A stretch of DNA of 5,521 nucleotides, taken from positions 1-5,521 of the forward strand of contig CALEMG010000211.1 of the NCBI GenBank assembly GCA_937910835.1. The letters run 5' to 3'. Positions within the stretch are counted from its first letter, which is position 1. The number at the start of each line of letters is the position of its first letter. The notes under the pieces were generated by a model. The model saw only the letters and a list, made by a program, of their open reading frames with translations. It had not been told where the DNA came from and did not search any database. This document shows positions 1 through 5,521 of this stretch, in pieces. Both the position numbers and the translations under genes were made by a program. This DNA is from an uncultured Alphaproteobacteria bacterium (GTDB lineage: Bacteria > Pseudomonadota > Alphaproteobacteria > Sneathiellales > Sneathiellaceae).

Positions 1-26
1 CGTTAATTTACGTTGAGTAAGGGTTG

Positions 27-51
27 GAAAGTGCGGCGTTTCTGCACTTTC
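27..51. other. Stem-loop of unknown role near the left edge
   Basis: GAAAGTGC (27-34) pairs perfectly with GCACTTTC (44-51). The stem extends inward by one G-U and one G-C pair and closes a 5-nt loop (37-41). No T-tract follows on either strand, so it is not an intrinsic terminator by itself. All three rightward frames stop within the first 20 bases, so if a rightward gene lies to the left, this sits in its 3' UTR. It could also be the tail of a small RNA that ends at the terminator at 88-121, or part of the 5' leader of a leftward gene beyond the edge. The pairing is seen; the role is unknown. Confidence 0.4.
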
Positions 52-87
52 AGGATTGCTAAACCTATTTGTCTTACTCCCTAAGAT

Positions 88-121
88 AAAGAGCATGCCT
101 CCGGAGGCATGCTCTTTTTTT
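88..121 (+). terminator. Strong intrinsic terminator, possibly bidirectional
   Basis: Positions 88-117 form a perfect 30-bp palindrome centred between 102 and 103. The GC-rich core (GAGCATGCCTCC and its complement) can fold into a stem of about 13 bp with a CCGG loop. On the plus strand it runs into seven T (115-121), so it should stop a transcript coming from the left. On the minus strand it lies directly after the stop codon of the EAL gene (TAA, 122-120) and is followed by TTTATCTT, a weaker U-rich tract, so it may serve both directions. The T-tract shares bases with that stop codon. Confidence 0.8.
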
Positions 122-1802
122 AGGACCAGGTCGTCGCAAAGCCCTTGCGTTTCAGGTTCTTTGTGATCGAGCGGGATTTTCGTTTTGTTTCGATATCCGG
201 CTGCGGCTTGCCGAAATACCAGCCTTGTCCGTAATTGACGCCTAAGACGTTGAGAACATGAAGCTGTTCCTTTGTCTCCACCATTTCTGCAATGGTACCG
301 ATATCCAGCTCCTGACAGAGCCTTGACAGCGCCTTCAGAATCGCGGCATCGCGCTTGTTGGTCAGGACTTCCTTGATATAGGTGCCGTCGATCTTGATGT
401 AGTCAACCGTCATCGCGCGGATATACTGGAACGAAGCTGAGCCCGACCCCATATCATCGAGGCTGATTTCCATACCTGCGGAGCGCAGGGTCTGGATGAT
501 TTTCTCCGCCCGCTGCAGATCCTTGATACGGCTGGTTTCGGTGACTTCCAGCCCGACATGCTCGCGGATTTCGTCGTTATCCTCATAAAGGGCGAGAAGG
601 CTGTCGATGAAGATGTCTGATTCAAGAGAGTAGCCGGAAATATTGATCGCCAGTTTTGGCAGGACATCGCCGCGTTTCTGAATTTCCAGCAGCTTGTCCT
701 TGACCTTTTGCGCCACCCCGAGGTCGAGGTCCTGAATAATACCCGTCTCCTCAGCGAAGACAACGGTCTCATAGGGGGATTCCCCATCCTTGAAACGGGA
801 GAGTACCTCGTAATGATGCACTTCCTTATCGACGATCTTCACAATCGGCTGATAAGCCAGCTTGAACTTGTAATTCTGGAAAACGGACTTCAACGCCAGC
901 ATCCGGCTCATCGTTTTTTCGACGCGGTTATCCATCCCTTCGGCCAGCGATTTGATGTCGAACTCTTCCGTATCGCTATCCACGAAGCGGTTGATTACAT
1001 ACATCAACGCCTGTGTCGCATTGTTGGCGGAAAGCTGCCCTTTTGAGAGATCAACCGTGCTTGTTTGCGTTGAAACACTGCCCTTCGGGTCGGCTTCGCT
1101 TGCAAGAGTAGATATTTTCTCTTCAAGGAGCTCGCCATCGACGGATGGGCTATGCATCAGCCCATATTTATCATTATCAAGCCGCCCGGCGAAATCGCCG
1201 CCTAAGGAATAACGCCGCAGAATAACCCCGATCTTATCGAGGAAATTGGACATTTGATCATCGCCTACGTTTTCCTGCATAGCGGTCAGGCCGCTCAGGC
1301 GAAGGAGCGTGAGTTCTGTCCGCTGTCCTGCGTCTGCGGCTATCGCCATTTGCTGGTCGGCAAGTTTCATGAAATCCTGCCGGTCGAGAAGACCGGTGTC
1401 GCTGTCGCGATATCCCGTGTTTGAACGGGCGGCTCCCATGCTGGAGACATTCAGGGCAAGAAAGATATGACCGTGATTTCTGGGCAGCCTGCAGGCACCG
1501 ACGATGGCCGAGACTTTGGTCTTTTCCATGCGCGCGACGACAGGAGTAATGCGATCCCCCTCCTTCATGGTGTCGAGGATATGGGAGAGCACGGGTTTAT
1601 CCTGTTGCGCGACAAGCTCGACAAATGACATACCCTTAAGGTCAGCCATCTCTACGCCGGTCAGCCCTTTTGCCGCGCCGGAGGCGAAAATAACGATCCC
1701 ATTATTATCCAGTTCGATCAGTAAATCCGCCGCAGCGAACGAGAAGGCAACGAACCGCTCCTTCTCTGTTCGCAGATTTTCTAATTTATTGTCGTCAGTC
1801 AC
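120..1802 (-). CDS. PAS - degenerate GGDEF - EAL protein, probable c-di-GMP phosphodiesterase
   Basis: This 560-residue cytoplasmic signalling protein has no membrane segment or signal peptide. A PAS-like sensor spans about residues 14-120. A GGDEF-like domain follows (about 130-240) and opens with 'DSDTGLLDRQDF', but the catalytic signature is replaced by 'RLDNDKYGLM' (207-216), so it cannot be a standard cyclase. The EAL domain (about 305-540) starts 'AYQPIV' and keeps every metal-binding and catalytic position: E332 (written EVL), N387, E419, D449, D450, K470, E506 and Q526. The spacing of 32, 30, 20, 36 and 20 residues from N387 to Q526 matches active EAL enzymes. Hydrolysis of c-di-GMP to pGpG is therefore inferred, probably tuned by the PAS and dead GGDEF domains. 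The tail is strongly basic (540-553). The start is GTG, with AAAAGG at 1815-1810 spaced 7 nt; the first internal ATG (residue 52) would cut the PAS domain. It is probably monocistronic, lying after the aspS terminator. I know no gene symbol for it. Confidence 0.9.
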   Translation of the reverse strand: MTDDNKLENLRTEKERFVAFSFAAADLLIELDNNGIVIFASGAAKGLTGVEMADLKGMSFVELVAQQDKPVLSHILDTMKEGDRITPVVARMEKTKVSAIVGACRLPRNHGHIFLALNVSSMGAARSNTGYRDSDTGLLDRQDFMKLADQQMAIAADAGQRTELTLLRLSGLTAMQENVGDDQMSNFLDKIGVILRRYSLGGDFAGRLDNDKYGLMHSPSVDGELLEEKISTLASEADPKGSVSTQTSTVDLSKGQLSANNATQALMYVINRFVDSDTEEFDIKSLAEGMDNRVEKTMSRMLALKSVFQNYKFKLAYQPIVKIVDKEVHHYEVLSRFKDGESPYETVVFAEETGIIQDLDLGVAQKVKDKLLEIQKRGDVLPKLAINISGYSLESDIFIDSLLALYEDNDEIREHVGLEVTETSRIKDLQRAEKIIQTLRSAGMEISLDDMGSGSASFQYIRAMTVDYIKIDGTYIKEVLTNKRDAAILKALSRLCQELDIGTIAEMVETKEQLHVLNVLGVNYGQGWYFGKPQPDIETKRKSRSITKNLKRKGFATTWS

Positions 1803-1809
1803 CTTGCAG

Positions 1810-1815
1810 CCTTTT
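1810..1815 (-). promoter_or_regulatory. Ribosome binding site supporting the GTG start of the EAL gene
   Basis: The minus strand reads AAAAGG, then 7 nt (CTGCAAG), then GTG at 1802-1800. This spacing is normal for a Shine-Dalgarno site and decides for the GTG start over later ATG codons, which would remove part of the PAS domain. Confidence 0.6.
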
Positions 1816-1860
1816 GGTTAATTCCGGGTAACATTAACCGTTGATTTATTAACAAATCAA
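1816..1860 (-). promoter_or_regulatory. Candidate promoter/operator of the EAL gene with two inverted repeats
   Basis: Two perfect inverted repeats lie one base apart: GGTTAAT-N10-ATTAACC (1816-1839) and TTGATTT-N6-AAATCAA (1841-1860). On the minus strand a weak sigma-70-like pair, TTGATT (1860-1855) and GTTAAT (1838-1833) with a 16-nt spacer, has its -35 in one repeat and its -10 in the other. TTAACC occurs on both strands and resembles the TTAACCAT half-site of the alphaproteobacterial regulator CtrA, but the usual TTAA-N7-TTAA spacing is absent. The repeats are seen; binding by any regulator is inference. Confidence 0.35.
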
Positions 1861-1881
1861 AAAAATGGCTGAAATTTACGC

Positions 1882-1909
1882 AAAAAAACCCGCCACGCGA
1901 CGGGTTTTT
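1882..1909 (-). terminator. Intrinsic terminator of aspS
   Basis: On the minus strand AAAAACCCG and CGGGTTTTT form a 9-bp stem with an 8-nt loop (1900-1893), and the T run continues to seven T (1888-1882). It begins about 21 nt after the aspS stop codon. The plus strand also shows five T after the stem, but no gene approaches from that side. It should insulate the EAL gene from aspS transcription. Confidence 0.8.
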
Positions 1910-1930
1910 CTCGCCCCCCAGGTGGGAGGG

Positions 1931-3715
1931 TTATTCTTCGGTTTTTGGTTGAGGCATCACCGTGCGGATATGCAGCTCCCGCAGGTTTTTCAAGGGAACT
2001 TCCGCCGGGGCCTGCATCATCAGGTCCTGGGCCTGTTGGTTCATCGGGAACAGGATAACCTCGCGAATATTCGGTTCGTCTGCAAGCAACATGACGATGC
2101 GGTCCACACCCGGAGCTATGCCTCCATGGGGCGGTGCGCCGTAGCGAAACGCGTTCAGCATGCCGCCGAAGCGATCTTCAACGACCTGAGCTTCATACCC
2201 TGCAATCTCGAAGGCTTTCATCATGATATCGGGGCGATGGTTCCGGATGGCGCCCGATGACAGCTCGATCCCGTTGCAGACGATATCATACTGATAGCCC
2301 TTGATATCGAGCGGATCCATCGTTTCCAGCGCCTCAAGCCCACCCTGCGGCATCGAGAAGGGGTTATGGCTGAAGTCGATTTTCTTTTCGTTCTCGTCAT
2401 ATTCGAACATCGGAAAATCAATAACCCAGCAGAAGCGGAAGACGTCCTTCTCGCATACATCGAGCTCTTCGCCGATGCGCACGCGCGCCTTGCCGGCGAT
2501 ATCCGCCGCGCCCGCGGCCTTGTCACAGGCAAAGAAGACGGCATCCCCCTCGCCCACGCCGGTGATTTCGCGGATTTTCGCAATACGTTCTTCATCGAGG
2601 TTCTTCGCGATCGGCCCTTTGGCCTCACCTTCCTTGAAGATAATATAGCCGAGGCCACCAGCCCCTTCCTTGCGGGCCCAGTCATTCATCTTGTCAAAGA
2701 AGCTGCGCGGACGATCCGCCGCGCCCGGCGCGGGAATGGCCCGCACGACAGAGCCTTTCTCGATATTCTTGGCAAACAACCCGAAGCCAGAGCCGGTAAA
2801 GGGTTCGGTCGCATCGCTAATAAGGATCGGGTTGCGCAAATCCGGCTTGTCAGTGCCGTATTTCAGCATGGCTTCATCAAAAGGGATACGCTCGAACGGT
2901 GACACCACCTTGCGACTGCCCGCGAATTTCTGGAATACCTTCGTCAGCACCGGCTCGACCGCGGCGAAGACATCCTCTTGCGTCACGAATGCCATTTCGA
3001 TATCGAGCTGGTAAAACTCCCCTGGGCTGCGGTCGGCGCGGGCATCCTCGTCCCGGAAGCAAGGCGCGATCTGGAAGTATCGGTCAAAGCCGGACATCAT
3101 GATCAACTGCTTGATCTGCTGCGGCGCCTGCTGCAGGGCATAGAACTGGCCCGGATGGATGCGGCTCGGTACGAGAAAGTCGCGCGCGCCTTCGGGCGAT
3201 GATGCCGTCAGGATTGGGGTCTGGAATTCTTGGAACCCCTGCCCCACCATCTGATTGCGCAACTCGGCAATGATATTGGACCGTAGTACAATATTTTGGT
3301 GCAAACGCTCCCGCCGAAGATCAAGGTAGCGGTGACGCAGGCGGATATCTTCGGGATACTCCTGCTCGCCGAAAACTGGCATGGGAAGTTCTTCTGCAGC
3401 GGACTGCAGCGCGAAGTCCTCGATGTCCACCTCGATTGCGCCCGTTGGCAGGTTCGGATTTACTGTTTCGGCGCTGCGCGCTACCACTTTCCCCGTGATG
3501 GTGATGACGCTCTCTGAACGCAGGCTTTCCACCGCGTCAAAGTTGGCGACATCATGTTCGATCACGCATTGAGTGATACCATAGTGGTCGCGCAGATCTA
3601 CGAACAGAAGATTGCCATGATCGCGCTTGCGGTGAACCCAGCCAGACAGCCGGACGGTTTTGCCAACATCACTCTCGCGCAGTTCCGCGCAAGTATGGGT
3701 TCGGTAGCTATGCAT
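1931..3715 (-). CDS. aspS: Aspartyl-tRNA synthetase, predicted non-discriminating type
   Basis: This class IIb enzyme charges tRNA with aspartate in the cytoplasm. At 594 residues it has normal bacterial length. The N-terminal OB-fold anticodon-binding domain spans about residues 1-105. The class II core follows, with motif 2 'FRDEDARADRSPGEFYQLD' (220-238, R221 contacting ATP) and motif 3 'GGIAPGVDRIVML' (531-543, R539). The bacterial GAD insertion domain lies at about 295-420. The loop 'RKRDHGNLLF' has H33 where Pseudomonas aeruginosa AspRS has H31, a mark of non-discriminating enzymes that also charge tRNA-Asn; the discriminating E. coli enzyme has leucine there. This would require GatCAB to make Asn-tRNA, which the window cannot show. 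The start is ATG with a weak GAGAG site 5 nt upstream, and the N-terminus 'MHSYRTHTCAELR' matches the family. It is divergent from rnd and ends just before its own terminator. Confidence 0.97.
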   Translation of the reverse strand: MHSYRTHTCAELRESDVGKTVRLSGWVHRKRDHGNLLFVDLRDHYGITQCVIEHDVANFDAVESLRSESVITITGKVVARSAETVNPNLPTGAIEVDIEDFALQSAAEELPMPVFGEQEYPEDIRLRHRYLDLRRERLHQNIVLRSNIIAELRNQMVGQGFQEFQTPILTASSPEGARDFLVPSRIHPGQFYALQQAPQQIKQLIMMSGFDRYFQIAPCFRDEDARADRSPGEFYQLDIEMAFVTQEDVFAAVEPVLTKVFQKFAGSRKVVSPFERIPFDEAMLKYGTDKPDLRNPILISDATEPFTGSGFGLFAKNIEKGSVVRAIPAPGAADRPRSFFDKMNDWARKEGAGGLGYIIFKEGEAKGPIAKNLDEERIAKIREITGVGEGDAVFFACDKAAGAADIAGKARVRIGEELDVCEKDVFRFCWVIDFPMFEYDENEKKIDFSHNPFSMPQGGLEALETMDPLDIKGYQYDIVCNGIELSSGAIRNHRPDIMMKAFEIAGYEAQVVEDRFGGMLNAFRYGAPPHGGIAPGVDRIVMLLADEPNIREVILFPMNQQAQDLMMQAPAEVPLKNLRELHIRTVMPQPKTEE

Positions 3716-3774
3716 CGATACTCTCTTATAAAATCTTCGGGGCCGCCAAGGGCGGGATTTGACAATGAGGGCCT

Positions 3775-3803
3775 GTATTACATGGTTTTTCGCCCGTCGC
3801 CAA
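3775..3803 (-). promoter_or_regulatory. aspS: Weak candidate promoter for aspS
   Basis: On the minus strand TTGGCG (3803-3798) is followed after 17 nt by TAATAC (3780-3775). Alternatively it is followed after a short 15-nt spacer by TGTAAT (3782-3777), which is a better -10. Either would give a leader of roughly 60 nt. The matches are poor, so the true promoter may be elsewhere in the gap. Confidence 0.22.
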
Positions 3804-3832
3804 CCTTCCTTTATCGAGAATTATCGGCTATC

Positions 3833-3861
3833 TTGCCATGAAGAGAGCTTTGCAATGTAAC
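3833..3861 (+). promoter_or_regulatory. rnd: Candidate sigma-70 promoter for rnd
   Basis: TTGCCA (3833-3838, five of six to TTGACA) is followed by exactly 17 nt and then TGTAAC (3856-3861, four of six to TATAAT). Transcription would begin near 3868 and leave a leader of about 50 nt. This is the best-spaced pair in the gap upstream of rnd, but it is read by eye only. Confidence 0.42.
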
Positions 3862-3917
3862 AAGTAGCGTTTGGGTGCCGCCGGACGTGTTTTGTTGGGA
3901 AAGGGCACATAAGTGCA

Positions 3918-5069
3918 ATGCAGATAATAACAACAACAGCAGACCTTGAAGAACTGGTATTACGGTTCGAAAAATATCCCTACTTCACGATTGATACAGA
4001 GTTCCTACGCGAAAGCACCTTTTGGCCAATTCTCTGTCTTGTTCAGTTGGCGACCGATGATGAATCAGCCATTGTCGACCCGATGGCCGACGGGATCGAC
4101 CTCGACCCCCTTTTTCGTCTGTTGCAGAATGAAGATGTGTTGAAAGTCTTCCATGCGGGCCGACAGGATCTTGAAATCTTCCATCATTTGAACGGCGAAG
4201 TGCCGAAACCGATTTTCGACACACAAGTCGCGGCAATGGTCTGTGGTTTTGGCGAATCTGTGGGCTATGACACGCTGGTCTCCAAAATCACCGGCAAAGG
4301 CATCGATAAGTCGTCTCGCTTTACCGACTGGTCGCGCCGCCCCCTCTCCGACCGTCAGCTTACCTATGCCGAGGCGGATGTGACGCATCTTCGGAAGGTA
4401 TATAAATTCCTTGCGAAAAAACTGCAGGAACGAGGCCGTGAGGAATGGGTGACCTCGGAAATGGAAATTCTCCGCTCACCCGAGACATATTTCGTTCCGC
4501 CGGAAAATGCCTGGCAGCGGATCAAAGCCCGCAATCACCACCCGAAATTTCTCGGCCTGTTGCAGTCCGTTGCCGCCTGGCGGGAACGTCAGGCGCATTT
4601 GCAGGACATTCCCCGCAACCGGATTTTGCGCGACGAGGCCTTGATCGAAATTTCATCCAATCCGCCGAAGGATGCGGACTCCCTCTCCCATGTCCGGGGG
4701 ATTGGTCATAAATTCGCCGAAGGAAGAATGGGACGCGGCCTTCTAGAGGCGGTTCAGGAAGGCGTCAACCTGCCTGCCGATATGGCGCCGCAGATGAAAA
4801 AGAAGACACCGCCGCCAAAAGGAATCGGCCCGTTGATGGAGCTGCTTCGTGTCTTGTTGAAGCTTCGCTGCGAAGAGAATGAGGTCGCGCAGAAGCTGAT
4901 TTGTAATATGGCTGACCTTGAAAAGATAGCTGCCGAGGACGAGGCGGATGTTCCCGCGCTTAAAGGCTGGCGCCGCCGGGTCTTCGGTGATGACGCCCTT
5001 AAGCTTAAAAATGGCGAGATTGCCCTCTCCTCCGAAGGCGGGAAAATCAAGATAATTGATCTGGCATAA
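3918..5069 (+). CDS. rnd: Ribonuclease D
   Basis: This is a 3'-to-5' exoribonuclease of the DEDDy family, which trims the 3' ends of tRNA precursors and other stable RNAs in the cytoplasm using two metal ions. It has 383 residues against 375 in E. coli. The exonuclease domain spans about residues 1-170. Exo I is 'IDTEFLRE' (D26, E28), Exo II is 'HAGRQDLEIF' (D84), and Exo III is 'YAEAD' (Y150, D154), so the catalytic set is complete. An HRDC domain follows at about 205-285 ('LLQSVAAWRERQA ... HVRGIG'), then a lysine/proline linker (294-301) and a second helical region to the end. The ATG start agrees with the family's N-terminus. The purine-rich GGGAAAGGG (3897-3905) lies about 12 nt upstream, a little far for a ribosome site. 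The gene is divergent from aspS, and its last 23 bases overlap the end of the convergent ppx gene, with no intrinsic terminator visible nearby. Confidence 0.95.
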   Translation: MQIITTTADLEELVLRFEKYPYFTIDTEFLRESTFWPILCLVQLATDDESAIVDPMADGIDLDPLFRLLQNEDVLKVFHAGRQDLEIFHHLNGEVPKPIFDTQVAAMVCGFGESVGYDTLVSKITGKGIDKSSRFTDWSRRPLSDRQLTYAEADVTHLRKVYKFLAKKLQERGREEWVTSEMEILRSPETYFVPPENAWQRIKARNHHPKFLGLLQSVAAWRERQAHLQDIPRNRILRDEALIEISSNPPKDADSLSHVRGIGHKFAEGRMGRGLLEAVQEGVNLPADMAPQMKKKTPPPKGIGPLMELLRVLLKLRCEENEVAQKLICNMADLEKIAAEDEADVPALKGWRRRVFGDDALKLKNGEIALSSEGGKIKIIDLA

Positions 5070-5521
5070 TTTCTATTGATGCTTCGAGATCGAGATCAAG
5101 ATTGGCAGCGAGCGCCTCGAACTGATTGACTACATGATGCCCGACAAGTGCCGAGAGCGCTGCCGGAATTTTCAATGTTATCGCCGTCGAGGATATTTCC
5201 AGCCGGGTCTGGGAGAGAATGCCAATCGTTCCGCCGCTTAATGTATGCGAAAGCCGGAGTGCCAGACCGACGGTGAGCGCGTTTTTCGCCTCTTCATCGG
5301 AGAGCAGACGCAGGCTATCATCGGTGGCGGGCCCAGAAAAATCGCCTTTATAGCGAGCATAGACGGAGAGCGAGACCATCGCCCGTCCCCGATGGCTGAT
5401 GCCGTTAAAAGGCGCCCGGAATATCCGCCGGAAGGCCTGGGCGGCGCGGTAATCCGAATTGGCCCACCAGGCAATATCGGAAAGCGTCGCTGCGGCAAGG
5501 GTCAAGCGCCTACCATTCTCG
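5047..5521 (-). CDS. ppx: Exopolyphosphatase (Ppx/GppA family), C-terminal part, cut by the window edge
   Basis: This frame is open to the right edge and ends at TGA (5049-5047), showing 157 residues. The segment 'RRLTLAAATLSDIAWWANSDYR' region matches the C-terminal HD-like helical domain of alphaproteobacterial exopolyphosphatases, whose usual form is RLR-AA-LLSDIGWRAHPDYR. It continues with 'GISHRGRAMVSLSVYARYKG' and the family's usual closing region of leucine-rich helices and a beta segment ('TLKIP'). Family members remove terminal phosphate from inorganic polyphosphate, and some also hydrolyse pppGpp. The actin-like catalytic half lies outside the window, so activity cannot be judged. 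The TTG at 5505 is an internal leucine codon, not the start. Its 3' end overlaps rnd tail to tail. In many alphaproteobacteria ppx lies downstream of ppk, which would then be beyond the right edge; that is from general knowledge, not seen here. Confidence 0.82.
   Translation of the reverse strand, partial: ENGRRLTLAAATLSDIAWWANSDYRAAQAFRRIFRAPFNGISHRGRAMVSLSVYARYKGDFSGPATDDSLRLLSDEEAKNALTVGLALRLSHTLSGGTIGILSQTRLEISSTAITLKIPAALSALVGHHVVNQFEALAANLDLDLEASIEIMPDQLS

Larger units (their letters stand above)
3716..3917. promoter_or_regulatory. Divergent control region between aspS and rnd
   Basis: This 202-bp gap must supply promoters for both genes. Besides the two promoter candidates listed separately, it holds a perfect TTGACA on the plus strand (3759-3764) without a good -10 at 16-18 nt, and a short GC hairpin CCGCC-AAG-GGCGG (3743-3755) inside the presumed aspS leader. 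It also holds a 10-bp-spaced direct repeat TTATCG at 3811-3816 and 3821-3826. I see no tRNA-like, T-box or riboswitch structure. Confidence 0.5.

Noticed and set aside
55..87. TTGCTA ... TAAGAT as a rightward promoter
   Set aside because: The spacer is about 20 nt, and transcription would run straight into the terminator at 88-121.
410..787. 125-codon minus-strand open frame inside the EAL gene
   Set aside because: It is a shifted-frame shadow of the EAL domain; the translation is rich in Arg and Ser and has no family features.
1865..2260. 131-codon plus-strand open frame running from the intergenic gap into the end of aspS
   Set aside because: It reads through the aspS terminator hairpin and then antisense to the conserved C-terminus of AspRS; there is no ribosome site and no recognisable protein.
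2366..2902. 178-codon open frame on the plus strand, antisense to aspS
   Set aside because: It lies wholly within a well-conserved aspS gene, its translation shows no domain, and long antisense frames are expected in GC-rich codon-biased DNA.
3759..3787. Perfect TTGACA as a promoter for rnd
   Set aside because: At 16-18 nt downstream the hexamers are CATGGT, ATGGTT and TGGTTT, which are poor -10 boxes; the pair at 3833-3861 is better spaced and closer to the gene.
3554..3841. 95-codon plus-strand open frame spanning the aspS start and the divergent gap
   Set aside because: Its first half is antisense to the AspRS N-terminus and the rest crosses promoter sequence; composition and translation look non-coding.
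4445..4711. 88-codon plus-strand open frame inside rnd
   Set aside because: It is an alternative frame of the conserved HRDC-coding part of rnd, without its own start signals.

Overview
The window looks like ordinary chromosomal backbone from a moderately GC-rich alphaproteobacterium. The support for this is the AspRS, which carries the 'SPGEFYQLD' form of class II motif 2, the RNase D (rnd) start 'ITTTADL..IDTEFLRE', and the aspS/rnd/ppx neighbourhood. The alphaproteobacterial order cannot be fixed from the window. I see no mobile element, CRISPR array, tRNA or rRNA, and no sign of recent transfer.

Layout from left to right. Positions 1-119 are non-coding and hold a stem-loop and a 30-bp perfect palindrome with a T-tract, which is a strong rightward terminator. 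A leftward gene (120-1802) encodes a PAS - degenerate GGDEF - EAL protein, a probable c-di-GMP phosphodiesterase. Its 128-bp upstream gap holds two adjacent perfect inverted repeats over a candidate promoter, followed by the aspS terminator. Leftward aspS (1931-3715) encodes a complete aspartyl-tRNA synthetase. It is followed by a 202-bp divergent control region, a complete rightward rnd (3918-5069) for ribonuclease D, and the C-terminal part of a leftward exopolyphosphatase gene (ppx, 5047 to the right edge). The tails of rnd and ppx overlap by 23 bp.

Functionally the genes cover housekeeping translation (AspRS), stable-RNA processing (RNase D), polyphosphate or stringent-response metabolism (Ppx) and second-messenger signalling (the EAL protein). 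The EAL gene is separated from aspS by a good intrinsic terminator and is probably transcribed alone.

I did not find a convincing new biological system. The points most worth a second look are the EAL protein, which keeps a complete catalytic set behind an inactive GGDEF domain, the repeats over its promoter, and the histidine in AspRS that marks non-discriminating enzymes.
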